Below are positions 1 through 9,949 of a stretch of 64,000 bases of DNA, piece after piece. Position numbers and translations under genes: made by a program. The stretch's first letter is position 1, and each line of letters starts with the position of its first letter. The notes beneath the pieces were generated by a model. The model was not told the origin of the DNA. It searched no databases and worked only from the letters and a program-made list of their open reading frames with translations. The DNA comes from Cytidiella melzeri. Taxonomy: Eukaryota; Basidiomycota; Agaricomycetes; Polyporales; Irpicaceae. The stretch covers positions 1 to 64,000 of the forward strand of contig JABYQR010000237.1 of NCBI GenBank assembly GCA_022592445.1, given 5' to 3'.

Positions 1-139
1 TCTTCTAATGCCCACATAATGGCAAGAAGTTCCTTGTCATGGATGTCGTAATTCTGTTCAGTTACGGTCATCAACTGAGAGAGATATGCGCAAGGGTGCC
101 AATGTCCCATTTCATCTTGCTGGGATAACACCGCTCCTG
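1..139 (-). pseudogene. Gypsy A pol, RNase H segment (separated by insertion)
   Basis: Read on the minus strand this encodes the start of a Ty3/Gypsy RNase H domain ([15 protein letters not shown], then a [11 protein letters not shown] stretch), with the conserved acidic DKELLAI motif. It directly continues the reverse transcriptase sequence that breaks off at 2190: SSYAT on one side and GAVLSQQD on the other rejoin once the element at 140-2189 is removed. The window edge cuts the rest of RNase H and the integrase. It is part of a dead element (see 2190-4142). Confidence 0.85.
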
Positions 140-303
140 TTACAATTCCTGAAGAATGAAGAAGAATTGTTCCAGTGTGCTCCAGCACATTGATGCCTTT
201 CCAGATGTGACCTTTTTGTCCCCAAAAGTGTGGGAATCTGATGGCAGAATACAGAAAGTAACAGTGTCAATAACAAAACAATGAATACAGCTGATGGCAT
301 CAC
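133..303 (-). other. Short ORF with signal-peptide-like N-terminus inside HX
   Basis: A minus-strand ORF of about 55 residues begins [20 protein letters not shown], a strongly hydrophobic start like a signal peptide, followed by HQIPTL and a basic stretch. Nearly the same reading frame is preserved in HX copies at 50789-50950 (+), 51683-51919 (-) and, more diverged, 54069-54293 (-). A divergent ORF starting MASHWPCYQP begins close to the same point in other copies (50586-50798 -, 51910-52122 +, 40642-40854 +). Preservation may simply reflect recent copying. No function can be assigned. Confidence 0.25.
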
Positions 304-739
304 ACTGCCCTTGTTGTTAGCCCTTTATAACTTTGTATCAGATCACTTTGCAATTGAAATACAGTTTTGGATTATTACAGACTGCATATGGGTATAACGC
401 TGTACATATAAGACACCATTGGATAGCCCTATCTTGTGGCAACATCCTGGTACAAACATCCTGTCAATTAAAGAGGTATTGAGCAAGTTATGGCCAGTCT
501 ACTGAAAAATGTCATCCAGACTCAGATTCAAACTCCACTCCTGCTGGCAAATGATGTCAAATTCTGGTCAGGTACATGTGCAGCAATCTACAGACATTGC
601 TTGCTCTCTGAACAAGGAATACAATAAGAAGACATGCCACACACAGCATTGGCTTTGAGCAAGAACTACCAGTACTTTGGAAGCTCACTACAAAGTCTCA
701 ACCCCTACATTCTTGGACAATGTAAATTTGTGGCTGCAT

Positions 740-1400
740 CAGCAGTGATTACTGCATCTGATTGATCCACAAAGTTTTGCACCTGTTAGTTGCTCTCTAA
801 GCAGCAGTTACAATCAGAACACAGCCTGTGGCAGTTCCAATGGGGGTGAGGCAGTTCAGACATCAACAGGACATGGTTGCATCAGCAGCAAGCACTGTGT
901 CAGATTGTTGCACAAAGTTTCACAACCATCAGTGGCTCTATCAGCAGGAATGACAACCAGAACACAGCCTGTGACAGCTCTGATAGGGGTGAGGCAGTGC
1001 AGACTTCAACAGGACATATGTAACATGTTCTAGCAATTGATCTAAAGCTGTGGCAGTTTCAAGGGAGGTGAGGCAGTTCAGACATCAACAGGACATAATT
1101 GCATCGCCATAGAGCACTGTCTTTGATTCTTTCATACAGTTTCACAACCACCAGTTGCTCTATAAGCATGAGTTACAATCAGAATACAACCTGTCGCAGT
1201 TCTAGTGGGCTGATGCAGTTCAGACATCAACAGGACGTGGTTGCATCACCATAGAGCCCTGCCTTTGATTCTTTCACACAGTCTCACAACCACTAGTGGC
1301 TTGATAAGCAGAAGTTACAATCAGAACACAGCCTGTGGCAGCTCCAATGGGGGCAATGCAGTGCAGACATCAACAGGACACATGTAACATGTTCTAGCAA
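740..1400 (+). repeat. Internal ~140-bp tandem array of HX copy A
   Basis: Five spaced recurrences of CATCAACAGGAC-type cores (about 863, 1003, 1083, 1223, 1368), each preceded in the fuller units by an ACAATCAGAACACAGCC-like segment. Full units are 140-147 bp; one unit is shortened. The same unit recurs at 41080-42160, 48010-49470 (inverted), 52340-52920, 53870-54040 and 54600-54850. Confidence 0.8.
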
Positions 1401-2001
1401 TTGATCTCATGAGACACCCTTAAGCCCTTCATTCTTGAAGCACGTAATTTTCCAGCATCAGCAGTGAACACTGCACAAGATTAATGACACAACAATAGAT
1501 GAAGCCCCTGGCTACCATTGGTTACTACCTTCATGAATGTATGGCTCCTTTCCCGCAACCAAACTTATCAATTCTGGTACAGTCACTGTATCCCAGATCA
1601 AGTTGCCTATCAAAGGTGTCACCAATAGCAAAATGCCTGTAATACAGTCAATATTCATGACCAGATGGCTTGGCAATGTCCCTACCAAGAACAGAGTTGT
1701 TTACTGGGGTTATTTTGGTTGGGGTTCTTTTTGGTAACAAAATCACAGGTGCAATTAACTATTCCATGCTATATGATTTATTCAATTTGCTATCAATAAC
1801 ATAATCACTTATAAACCTGCTCCTGCAGTTTACCATATTGTATCTAGATTATGTAACATAGTTTAACACCATTAAGAAGAAGACGCATGTCAAACACTTT
1901 TTATCTCCATGCCCTACTCCACAAGTTTGTTTCAATTCTGTACTCACACCCATCATTGCAATTCAAACAATACAGCACAGTCCCTCTTATTTCATGAATG
2001 A

Positions 2002-2189
2002 TTGTGTGCTCCAGTGAAGACAAACCACCAACTTACTATACATTACTCATTGCAGAAGCTATTCCCAACAAAACTACTTGTTCAGGCTGCTACCAGCACC
2101 AAGTTTACTTACAAATCTGGCTCAAAAAGTAATATTTCATTCAGTCTTCAGGAATTGTACTCGCTGCTTGCCGGCCTTGCTAATGCTAG
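2002..2189 (+). other. Short conserved ORF at the 3' end of HX
   Basis: An open frame starting MCAPVKTNHQLTIHYS runs through the 3' inverted repeat to the element end. Equivalent frames lie at 47261-47455 (-) and 53520-53774 (+). The encoded segment is Ser/Lys/Thr rich with no known domain. It may be fortuitous, because the end sequences are conserved for transposition anyway. Confidence 0.2.
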
Positions 2190-4142
2190 TTGCATAACTA
2201 GACACATCGGTTTCCACACGGAATAGTTTGCTCATATCAGGCATAGTCAGTAGTGGTGCACTACAGAAGACTCTTTTCAATTCGTTAAAGGCAATCTGAC
2301 AGGTTGACGTCCAGTCCCATACAGTTGTTTTCTTGGTCAGATGGTACAATGGCTGCGCTATGTTGGAAAAGTTGGGGATAAACCGTTGATAGAAGTTGGC
2401 GAACTCAAGAAATGATTGGACTTCTTTGACTTTACGAGGTATTGGCCAATCAGCCACTGCGGAAACTTTACCCGGGTCCATCTCTAGGTTGTTGTAAGAT
2501 ACAATGAGCCCAAGGTATTCAATGTGTGATTGTGGGAACATGCATTTCTCCGGTTTCAGGAACAAATTGATGTCCTTCAGCTGTTGTAGCACCTGTTTGA
2601 TGAGGGTGTCGTGCATTACTCAATCTTTGGTAAAGATGAGGATGTTGTCCATATAAACTAACATGTGCCCAGTGTCAATAAGATCTACAAAGATCTCGTT
2701 CATCATGGATTGGAACGTTGCTGGTGAATTGGTAAGCCCAAAAAACATGACTGTCGGCTTGAACAGGCCGAGATTGGTCTTGAAGGCCGCTTTCCACTTG
2801 TTGCCCTCTTTGATGCATACATTGTTGTATCCCCATTGTACATCCAGTTTCGTGAAGATCTTTGCACCTTTGAGTTTATCAATGAGTTCTGGAATCAATG
2901 GTAATGGGTATGTGTTCTTCTTTGTCATGGTGTTTAGAATTCAGTAGTCTTGTATTGGTTGCAATGAGCCATCCTTCTTCTTGAGAAAGAATAATGGAGA
3001 AGCCATTGGAGATTTCGAGGGTTGTATGTATCCTTTCCGCAGGTGTTCTGTGATGAAGTTGTTGAGTTCGACCTGTTCTGGTTGTGACAGCGGGTAAACT
3101 TTACAGTTCTTCGTTTATGCTCCTGGTACAAGGTCTATTGCATGATCCCATTTCTTTTGTTCTGGTAGTTTTTCTGATGCATACTTCTCAAGCACAAATC
3201 AGAATCCCAAGAATTCAGCTGGTACAATGTCTTCAATAGTTTGTTCGGGCTTCTCCTTGTGCTGCGCTTCGGCCACTTGTTGAGACACATTGTGTTTGAC
3301 CCGGATGTAGATGAGATCTTCGCCCCCCGCTATTGATCAACGCTCTCTTCGTGCCATAGATAGTCCTTGGCCTAATAGAGCAACTCTTCTTGTTTAGCTA
3401 CCCATTTCGGAGTGACTGAGATCTTTGAACGTGTAATATAGTCTGCAGTGGGTGAAGTATTTGCAGGCATTTCTTTATGCATCGTGGGATGATCATGGTC
3501 CCACACAATTTCTTCTGGGGGTTGGGATATTGGTTCCATGATATGGGCGGAGTGTGAAGGGAGCTTTTCTCAGGTGTAGGTCAGGAATACCTTGACTTCT
3601 TCTACCACGGATGAACGTTTCTTTGTCAATGGAGTTGATGCGGGTTTGTCAGTTGTTGTGAACTGTTTTGCAGGGGGCTGCATCAACTTGATTGCTTGAA
3701 TGATCTTTATTGTAAGGGGATCTTGACAATGGACCTTGTTGCTGTATTTGAATTGTATGCATTTGGTCTTCCAGTCTATGGAGGGATTGTGCTTCTTTAA
3801 CCAAGTCATTCCTAGGATGACGTCGTCTCGACCGAGGTTGGTTACATAAAATAGTTCATGGTGGATCCTTTGTCCCACCACTAATGGAAGATATATGCCA
3901 TGAGTAATACGTCGTGCCGCATTGATGGTACCATCAACGTTCTGAACTCCAAACGGTTTAGGTGTTGGGTTTGTCTCCCACTTGTTATGATTGAGGACTT
4001 TTTCATGGATAAAACAATGTGTTGCACCACTGTCAACCAAGACTTGAACTTTGACAATTTCATGATTGTGTGTGATTTTGCCAGCAAATGATATTAAAAG
4101 GTCACTAGCTGTTACATGGTTTGCCTTGAGTCTGATACACAT
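2190..4142 (-). pseudogene. Gypsy A protease-reverse transcriptase relic
   Basis: Minus-strand Ty3/Gypsy pol. From 4142 downward it encodes a retropepsin (DSGATHCF, then a DVILGMTWLKKHNPSIDW segment), a linker, and the reverse transcriptase: [17 protein letters not shown], then DYx[24 protein letters not shown], and a catalytic box reading YMDN instead of YMDD, followed by the connection domain down to 2190. It is one reading frame over the RT part, with stops TGA at 2620-2622 and 2941-2943; further stops (TAA near 3113, TGA near 3193) lie upstream. Each is one C-to-T change from CGA or CAA. Gag and most of the 5' region are missing: protease abuts an LTR fragment at 4149. The element is inactive. 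Confidence 0.88.
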
Positions 4143-4148
4143 TCAGGA

Positions 4149-4445
4149 TGTGGGATAAACTAAGATAGACGGGGTTAAGCCCAATGGAATGGTAACAGAG
4201 GTATGCAAAGGCCGAGGGTTGAACGAAGGCAATGGTGACCAATTGGAGTTAGGTCCGAGGTTTGAATGGACACAAGGAGACAACCAATGGCATAATAGTT
4301 TGTGTTGAACGGAGGCAATGTGGATCAGGGAATAAGGGAGGAAGGACGAGTTGGATCGTCAAGGCAAATGTAAAGAAGATTATTAGTAATCAGGATAATT
4401 GAAGAAGTGAAGAAAAATAATAGGGTGTGAAGACCGTTTGTAACA
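4149..4445 (-). mobile_element. Gypsy A 5' LTR fragment
   Basis: Reading down from 4445 it starts TGTTACAAACGGTCTTCACA and is closely similar for about 290 bp to the LTR that starts at 34955 (TGTTGCAAACAGTCTTCACA). Only the 5' half of the LTR remains; an internal deletion has joined it to the protease gene. The 5' TG is at 4445. Confidence 0.75.
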
Positions 4446-4497
4446 GTCTGCTGCGAGCGGTTTCTTGCTTCTTCCCTGCGTCCTTCCCTTCACAGTT

Positions 4498-5480
4498 CAC
4501 TATGGCTCATCTCTCTGATGGTCAGCGTGAAATTGTGGCTGTAACCATAGCTGCTGCTGCTGCTGCTGCTATGGCTTTGGCCGAAGAGCGGCAATGTAAT
4601 CCGGAACCGTATCATCACTAGGGCGTATATGGGTGCAAGTGCTGATCCAAGGCCATCCGGAGCGGATGAAAAACTCACTAGGGCTCAGAAATCCTGTATT
4701 TATGGAGCTCTGTCAGCAGCTATGCGCTATCTCAGGTTTGTCTGACTTGAGCCACATTGATTCGGAGGAGAAAGTCACGATATTTCTATATCTTGGTCAG
4801 AGGAATAGTGGACATCGAGATGTTGCAGAGTGTTTTCAGCATAGTACGGACACGTTTTCAAGGTGTGTCACAGCACTTATATTCAACAAATCTATACTGA
4901 CATGAGATAGAACAATCAATGCTGTTCTTGATGCAGTCACAAATCCAATGTTCATACAATCTGTGATCCAACTTCCAGACAACACAACTCCTATCTCTCC
5001 CTTTATGTGCAATAATCCAAATTTCTACCCATTCTTCAAGCAGGCATTAGGTGCTATAGATGGGACGCACGTTAATGTGTTTGTACCAGCAGCGCTAAGG
5101 GCACGGTACAGGGATCAAGAAGGGAATATCTCTCATAAATTCATTGCCGCATGCACATTTGAGATGATATCCTGTTATCTTCTCCTTGGGTGGGAAGGAA
5201 GCGCTGCAGGTAGCTTTCTGTTTGAGCATGCACAGGAATCTTCCTTTGTACTTCCAGAAGGATGCTACTTCATGGCGGATGCAGAATTTGTCTCTTGCAA
5301 CATTCTTTTAGTACCATATTGTGGTGTTTGTTATCACTTACGGGAGTGGAGAGCTGCCAATTATGGTCAGTGTTCAGTATTAGTTGGCACTATGTTCACT
5401 CACTATTATTTAGACCTCAGAATTATAACGAGCTAGTCAATCTCCGTCACACACAGGCACATGACGTGATTGAGCGTTGA
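4498..5480 (+). pseudogene. PIF/Harbinger-type transposase relic
   Basis: Encodes most of a DDE_Tnp_4 family transposase. Features in order: an Ala-rich start (a CTG repeat near 4550), a helical N-terminal region with FMELCQQLCAISG and GQRNSGHRDVAECFQHS, the first catalytic Asp in GAIDGTHVNVFVPA, the second in CYFMADAEF, and a C-terminal ELVNLRHTQAHDVIER segment with the family's conserved Glu. A frame change near 4620 and a TGA at 4903-4905 break it; an intron of about 55 nt probably lies around 5368-5420. It ends abruptly at the TGA after VIER, lacking the usual IFGVLK-type end. No terminal inverted repeats were found around it. Confidence 0.8.
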
Positions 5481-7472
5481 TACACCCAGAAAACAGCTAG
5501 GCGCGGAGACACGGCAGCATCCAGCCATTTTCCCGGCCCGCGTCCTCCTGAGTGGCAAATCCCTCCACTTTCCCAGCGCCGCAGGCACGAGTGGTTCACC
5601 GAGGCTACAAGGAGTGCGCCAAGGATCCGAGGACTTGTCAAGGGGCAGTGACCCGCCAGAAACATCCGAGGCCAGGAACTTGCACTGGACTCTAGCTTGC
5701 AGACACGTACTCTTCGCATCGGAGTAGGGGCCGGCCAGCCACCAAGTGTTTCAGACGCGGGTCAGACCAACGATAGAAGAAAATTGACTTGCGGACCCTG
5801 TTTCAGGAAGGCTCCTATCACGCCACGCAGTGCGACTCTTGGATGGCGCCTCATCACCTGCTCGCAACGGTTGGCACCCCTTCAGTCGTAAGGGCGCGCG
5901 CCGCTTCTCCGTCTTGACCAACGCTGTGTCCTGCCGGGCATCGATTCACTGGTCACTTTGGCTCTGTGGACGTAAGTACTCTGCCACAGTGTTTTCTTGC
6001 TCTCGCGTTTGGGTTTAAGACAAAGAACGAAAGGTTTAGGAGAGGGGCTTAGGTATATAAAAGGTGTTGTCAGTACTGCGTAGAGAATCAATCAATCCCC
6101 ACCCCAGTTTTCAGAGTTCCCTTCACATTTTGCGCTCGCGTTGAGGGAGTCTCTTCGCGCCAAAAAGCTGTAGCATCTCCTGTGTTGCTCCATTGCGTCC
6201 TTCTCTACGTTTATGTCCGCTGCGCCTACCATTGACAAACCACCTTGTGTTTGCCGCTATTGTCCAACCGTTCCCAGACAGTCGCTGCCCATACCACCCG
6301 TGCCGCTACCCTATCATTCCCACACCCACGCTGCCGCCTGAACCCTGAGTAGCGCCTACTGTCTCCCCCGAGAGATCAACTCCTAAATCCCCTTCGCCAG
6401 CGTTGTCTGTTGCCTCAGTTGCGGACTCACTTGACAATTGCTCTTACTGCAACACTCAGAGCGACCACCCAATTCCCCTGCGCTCCGGACCTTTTGTTCC
6501 ACTCAACTGCAATTGCCCGCACGCGCCGCATTCAGACTGTTGGCTTTTGCCAGACTTTCAAGGCAAAAACCACAAGTGCGAACTTATCCAGCTCAATCTC
6601 ACAAGCTCCGCCAACGTTGTTGTTGGCCACGCATTTGTTTGCAACACGCATCGCCGCTCGGTAGGAGTTGTTCTTCACTATTGCTCTTGCGACCAGTTGA
6701 TTGAGTCGAATTGACTGCGGTCTTGCATAGCCTTACATGGCGTCTCGCGCCCCAATAGTTCATCTTTTGTTTGAGACTCTTTTGTTTTCATTGCGCTGCA
6801 TCTATTTCTTACCTGCGTTACTTTACTGCGTTATTGCGTCTGCGTTTCATCTTCACTGTGTCAAGCTTACTGCGTTTACTTTTACCGTGACCGCGTTTCA
6901 CAGCAACCACTTTCATCTTCATTAGCAACCGCGTTTTGTGTTTGAGATTCATACTGCGTTCGCGTTTACTGTTCACAACTTTCTGCGCGCTGTCTTTACT
7001 TTGAGACTCAACGTCTCGCGCGTGTTCTCTTTGAGCCACGCTAAAAACACTTTCGCTTTCACCGCGCCGCCCATCCCCTTTTGCCCTACGCGTGGTACCT
7101 TGCCCTCCTAGCTCAATTTAAACAAAACCTTTATTATCACAAACCTCACCACTCCTTACAGCACAGGTAAACTAGGACTCTAAAGACCACCTCGCACACT
7201 TTTGCACTGCCGCGCTCCCACGCCCTTACACTCCTATTGCCACTTTATGGTTGGTAGTGTTGTCTTTGGGGTAGTAATCAGTTTCGGAGCGTATCTCAGT
7301 GTTTCAGCATATCTGTGGCATATGCAAGCAACAATTTCCTGTTCTCGGACAGGCCTGCAAGTGCAATCTGCCCACACAAGTTTGCATCTGGCTTGCATTC
7401 ACCGCAATTTCCAACTTCACACTTAGTCAATGAAGATGTACAAATGAGAACAATGAAGCACGGCAAAGGATG
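5481..7472. other. Unassigned region with a TATA-like promoter and GCGTT-rich tract
   Basis: No recognisable protein. The base composition shifts to more GC-rich sequence right after the Harbinger relic. A TATA-like box is at 6054-6062, followed by pyrimidine-rich sequence; from about 6815 to 6970 the sequence repeats short TGCGTT/CGCGTT words. ORFs of up to ~100 codons overlap in several frames, and none resembles a known family. It could be an LTR plus untranslated leader, or a decayed gene. Confidence 0.3.
6054..6062 (+). promoter_or_regulatory. TATA-like box
   Basis: TATATAAAA preceded by a purine-rich stretch; a pyrimidine-rich segment begins about 45 bp downstream. No gene can be tied to it. 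Confidence 0.25.
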
Positions 7473-7590
7473 TTACAATTTCTGAAGAATGAAGAAGAAT
7501 CATTCCAGTTCGCGCCAGCGCATTGATGCTTTTTCAGATGTGACCTTTTTGTCCCCCAAACTGTGGGAATTTGATGGGGTAATACATGCG
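7473..7590 (+). repeat. HX 5'-end fragment
   Basis: About 115 bp starting TTACAATTTCTGAAGAATG and matching the 5' end of HX copies A and B, then diverging. Preceded by TG, as in most copies. Confidence 0.75.
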
Positions 7591-8793
7591 GTAAAAATTT
7601 TGTAACAGTGTGGTGTAATGATTTGATGGTGTTTCATTTGCTTTGTTATTCACTCTACAAATGCGTGTGATGAGCTGAATCTCCCATCAAAAATCTGTTT
7701 TTGTATTTTGTATTGAACACATGTACATGAATAGACACAAATTTTACATCATCAGATAGTCCTGCCCCTCAGCAACACACAGACATAAAAATCTTTTTGG
7801 ATGAACCCAACGTTGGGGATATACAGTCGATATACTGATAAAAGTTGCTCAGACTCCGTTTGGAACCCCGCTGATCTTTTTCTTGCAGGTTATCACATGA
7901 TTTTTGGCTATCTGGTTTGTACCAATCACATAGTTTGCAAGCAGCTGCCGCCGCATTGGGCTGATTTCCCCTCTTACTGATGGCAAAACCTGTAATGGTC
8001 AGTGGGTGACGCTCTGCCAACTTCACCCCAGAGATAAACCTGATTTAGGGAAATCAGAACTTCCAAATGTCGCAACCTTGTGAAATTTGTGTTTGTCATC
8101 CACTCTGCAATTTCAAGTACACTTGGCCAGCTTACAGGCAATCTTCTTGTGTTGCATGCGTGACTCAGTGGTTATTTACTCAGTGGCAATATTGTCGAAG
8201 CGTCCAGAGTACTCATTGTGGCTGACCTAGAAAGTCTTCGCATTTGGAGTTAAACAGATGCTATGACCAGCAATGTATGTGCAGTTGTAGTAAGTTCTAC
8301 TAGTTTTGGTTTAAAGCATAGTATTTGGATGCTAGTTTGTAATCTTCTGTGTACAGTTCTGAACAACAGCATCTATGTGTAGTCTGTTAATGATCTCCAA
8401 ATACGGCATCTGCCGAGAAGGTCTTATATTAGTGAGGAAAGCGTTTACAGCCAATTTGGTTTGTCACAGCCATGACTTCCATTCACGGTTAGACACTGGG
8501 GTTGCTGACCCTTCAGCAATGTCCTGCAATTGTTGCTGAAATCATTCCTCTGCCTCCTGAGACCAAAATCCTACATTAAATCCAGCGAAGAAGGCAACGC
8601 TGCAGGCACAGCATAAGTTGCTCAAGAGCCTGCCACTGCCATTGCTTAGCAGGCTTGAGCTGATACATCTGGATTGGCGCCCCCCCTCCCCCCCCCCCCC
8701 CCCCCCCTGCATCTTGCTCTACTTCTACGGCAAAGGGTGATATACAGCTGAGCCTAGGGCCATTGCCTTGTGGTTGGAGGGTTGAGAAAGAAG
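7591..8793. other. No recognisable gene; contains a long C homopolymer
   Basis: Nothing coding could be supported. A run of about 20 C residues sits at 8688-8707, preceded by shorter C runs from 8679. The best minus-strand frame (7769-8026) is Ser/Ala/Lys-rich with no family resemblance. Confidence 0.4.
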
Positions 8794-9110
8794 ACTACGG
8801 AGGGAAAGGGAGTTTTGCGAGGCTAACGAGGACAGGGTGTGCACTCTTGGTGTAGTTGTCAAGAGCCACTCTTTTGCGAGGGAGGATGGTGTTGGGGAGT
8901 TTCAAAAATGCTTTGCAGGTGTTGCTTGTAGAGTATGCAAGTTGTGTTCATGGCCAGCGAGAAAGTTACTCTGGCCACAGAACCTCAAAAGACATGCAAA
9001 GTCGTCATACTTATCCTTGCAATTGGGATGAAATATATATATCACTCTATGCTATGGATAGGTTGCTCGAGGTATAACCCACAATACTCTACATGATAAT
9101 CTAAACAGAA
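8794..9110 (+). pseudogene. Duplicated 3' end of the phytase gene
   Basis: Contains the last codons of the histidine-acid phosphatase found at 9950-11479 (EFCEANEDRVCTL, ending VVVKSH) followed by the same 3' flank (GCTTGTAGAGTATGC, GATGAAATATATATATCA, CTACATGATA). About 50 bp of coding sequence just before EFCEA is deleted relative to the other copy. It marks the left part of a tandem segmental duplication. Confidence 0.75.
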
Positions 9111-9144
9111 CTAGCGCATAACAAAGTGGAATATGTGTGCGAGG

Positions 9145-9690
9145 GGTAGAGGCTGTTAAGCTTCGAAGATGAGTCTTATTATTCTTGCTGCTTCAGCAGC
9201 TCTGCTTATATACATGTCTGTATCTACTTATGTAAGCGACTACTATACATGTCTACTTCAGCTATTCTACTGTACTACTAAGTGCATAACTCATTCATGA
9301 CTCATGCTATGAGTGCATGACTCATGCATGACTCATTGTATGACTAGGCTCAGCACTTGTACCAGAGGCGTACATAATGAGTAAATGACTCATGCTAGTA
9401 CTTGTCCTCAGATGTATGCTTTAGGCATCCTCTGGAGTCATATGTGCTTTCCATGTCATTTACTATGCTACTAGAACACAGGCGTACATATATGTATAGT
9501 ACTACTACAACCCATATCTGTACGTCTCAGCTAATGTGATGGTTACTACTAGAGTTTCCATATACGGCTGCATAATTCCCATACTAAGACTGTGGGAACT
9601 CTGCTACCTAAAGTGTCCTTATAATAAGGCGTGGGAAACTACATATCATATCATATCATATTATATGTAGTTTTAACAGCGCAATTGTTG
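9145..9690 (-). mobile_element. LTR-like insertion in the duplicated flank
   Basis: This stretch interrupts the phytase 3' flank, which resumes at about 9682. The end near 9170-9230 (GTCTTATTATTCTTGCTGC, then ATACATGTCTGT) is similar to the reverse complement of 13270-13320 inside the chitinase relic, so the two are probably solo LTRs of one family. It carries four TGACTCA words (9298, 9318, 9329, 9386) and an ATCAT microsatellite near 9645. Exact ends were not fixed. Confidence 0.4.
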
Positions 9691-9925
9691 TGTCCGGGCG
9701 TCATCAAGTCGTTGCAGTGTCGTAACTCGTATGTTGTGCAGGTATAAGCATGATTCATGGTTGTTTGTATAAGAATGGAAAAGATCTACTTGCCCAGAGC
9801 TAAGAATTGACCCCAAACATTGTAGTTCCTTGACAAATAACATTCCATTAGCTTGATATGTTTCTATGACTTGCTTCTACTCACATGATGCTGATGTAGC
9901 TCAGCTGTGCTGCTTGTGTTTGCAA
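9682..9925. pseudogene. Duplicated flank and chitinase exon fragment
   Basis: 9682-9800 matches 11762-11875 (the phytase 3' flank), and 9795-9925 matches, on the minus strand, the chitinase exon/intron region at 14075-14200 (an NYNVWG-type exon and the adjacent intron). The two blocks are joined directly here, whereas in the right-hand copy they are separated by element X and the rest of the chitinase. This is a deletion-scarred left copy of the locus. Confidence 0.7.
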
Positions 9926-9949
9926 TGTCTGTTCCCCAACCTGTCACAC

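Larger units (their letters stand above)
140..2189 (+). mobile_element. HX element copy A (non-autonomous, Helentron/DINE-like)
   Basis: A 2,050-bp interspersed element inserted in the Gypsy A pol gene. It starts TTACAATTCCTGAAG and ends GCTAATGCTAG followed by T. The inverse of the 5' end (CTTCAGGAATTGTA) lies about 30 bp inside the 3' end, giving asymmetric terminal inverted repeats. The middle holds a ~140-bp tandem array. Inferred Gypsy flanks (TCCTG and TTGCATAAC) rejoin without a target duplication, leaving ambiguity of one or two T residues. Related copies occur at 40489, 47268, 51346 and 51756, with fragments elsewhere. Asymmetric inverted ends, central repeats and no duplication are known features of Helentron-derived DINE/HINE elements; assignment to that group is my inference. 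No Rep/helicase gene is present. Confidence 0.7.

Noticed and set aside
740..1400. Regularly spaced repeats, considered as a CRISPR array
   Set aside because: Units are ~140 bp and similar along their whole length with no unique spacers, and the genome is clearly eukaryotic.
2181..2189. CTAG end taken as proof of a canonical Helitron
   Set aside because: The 5' end is TT rather than TC, copy A does not sit in an AT dinucleotide, copy C is not followed by T, and no clear 3' hairpin could be drawn; a Helentron-like origin fits better but stays unproven.
5447..5727. Overlapping ~90-codon frames on both strands after the Harbinger relic
   Set aside because: GC-rich sequence gives open frames on both strands; neither resembles a protein family.
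8679..8707. Long C tract as a G-quadruplex or regulatory element
   Set aside because: A homopolymer of ~20 C may be partly a sequencing or assembly artefact, and nothing nearby depends on it.
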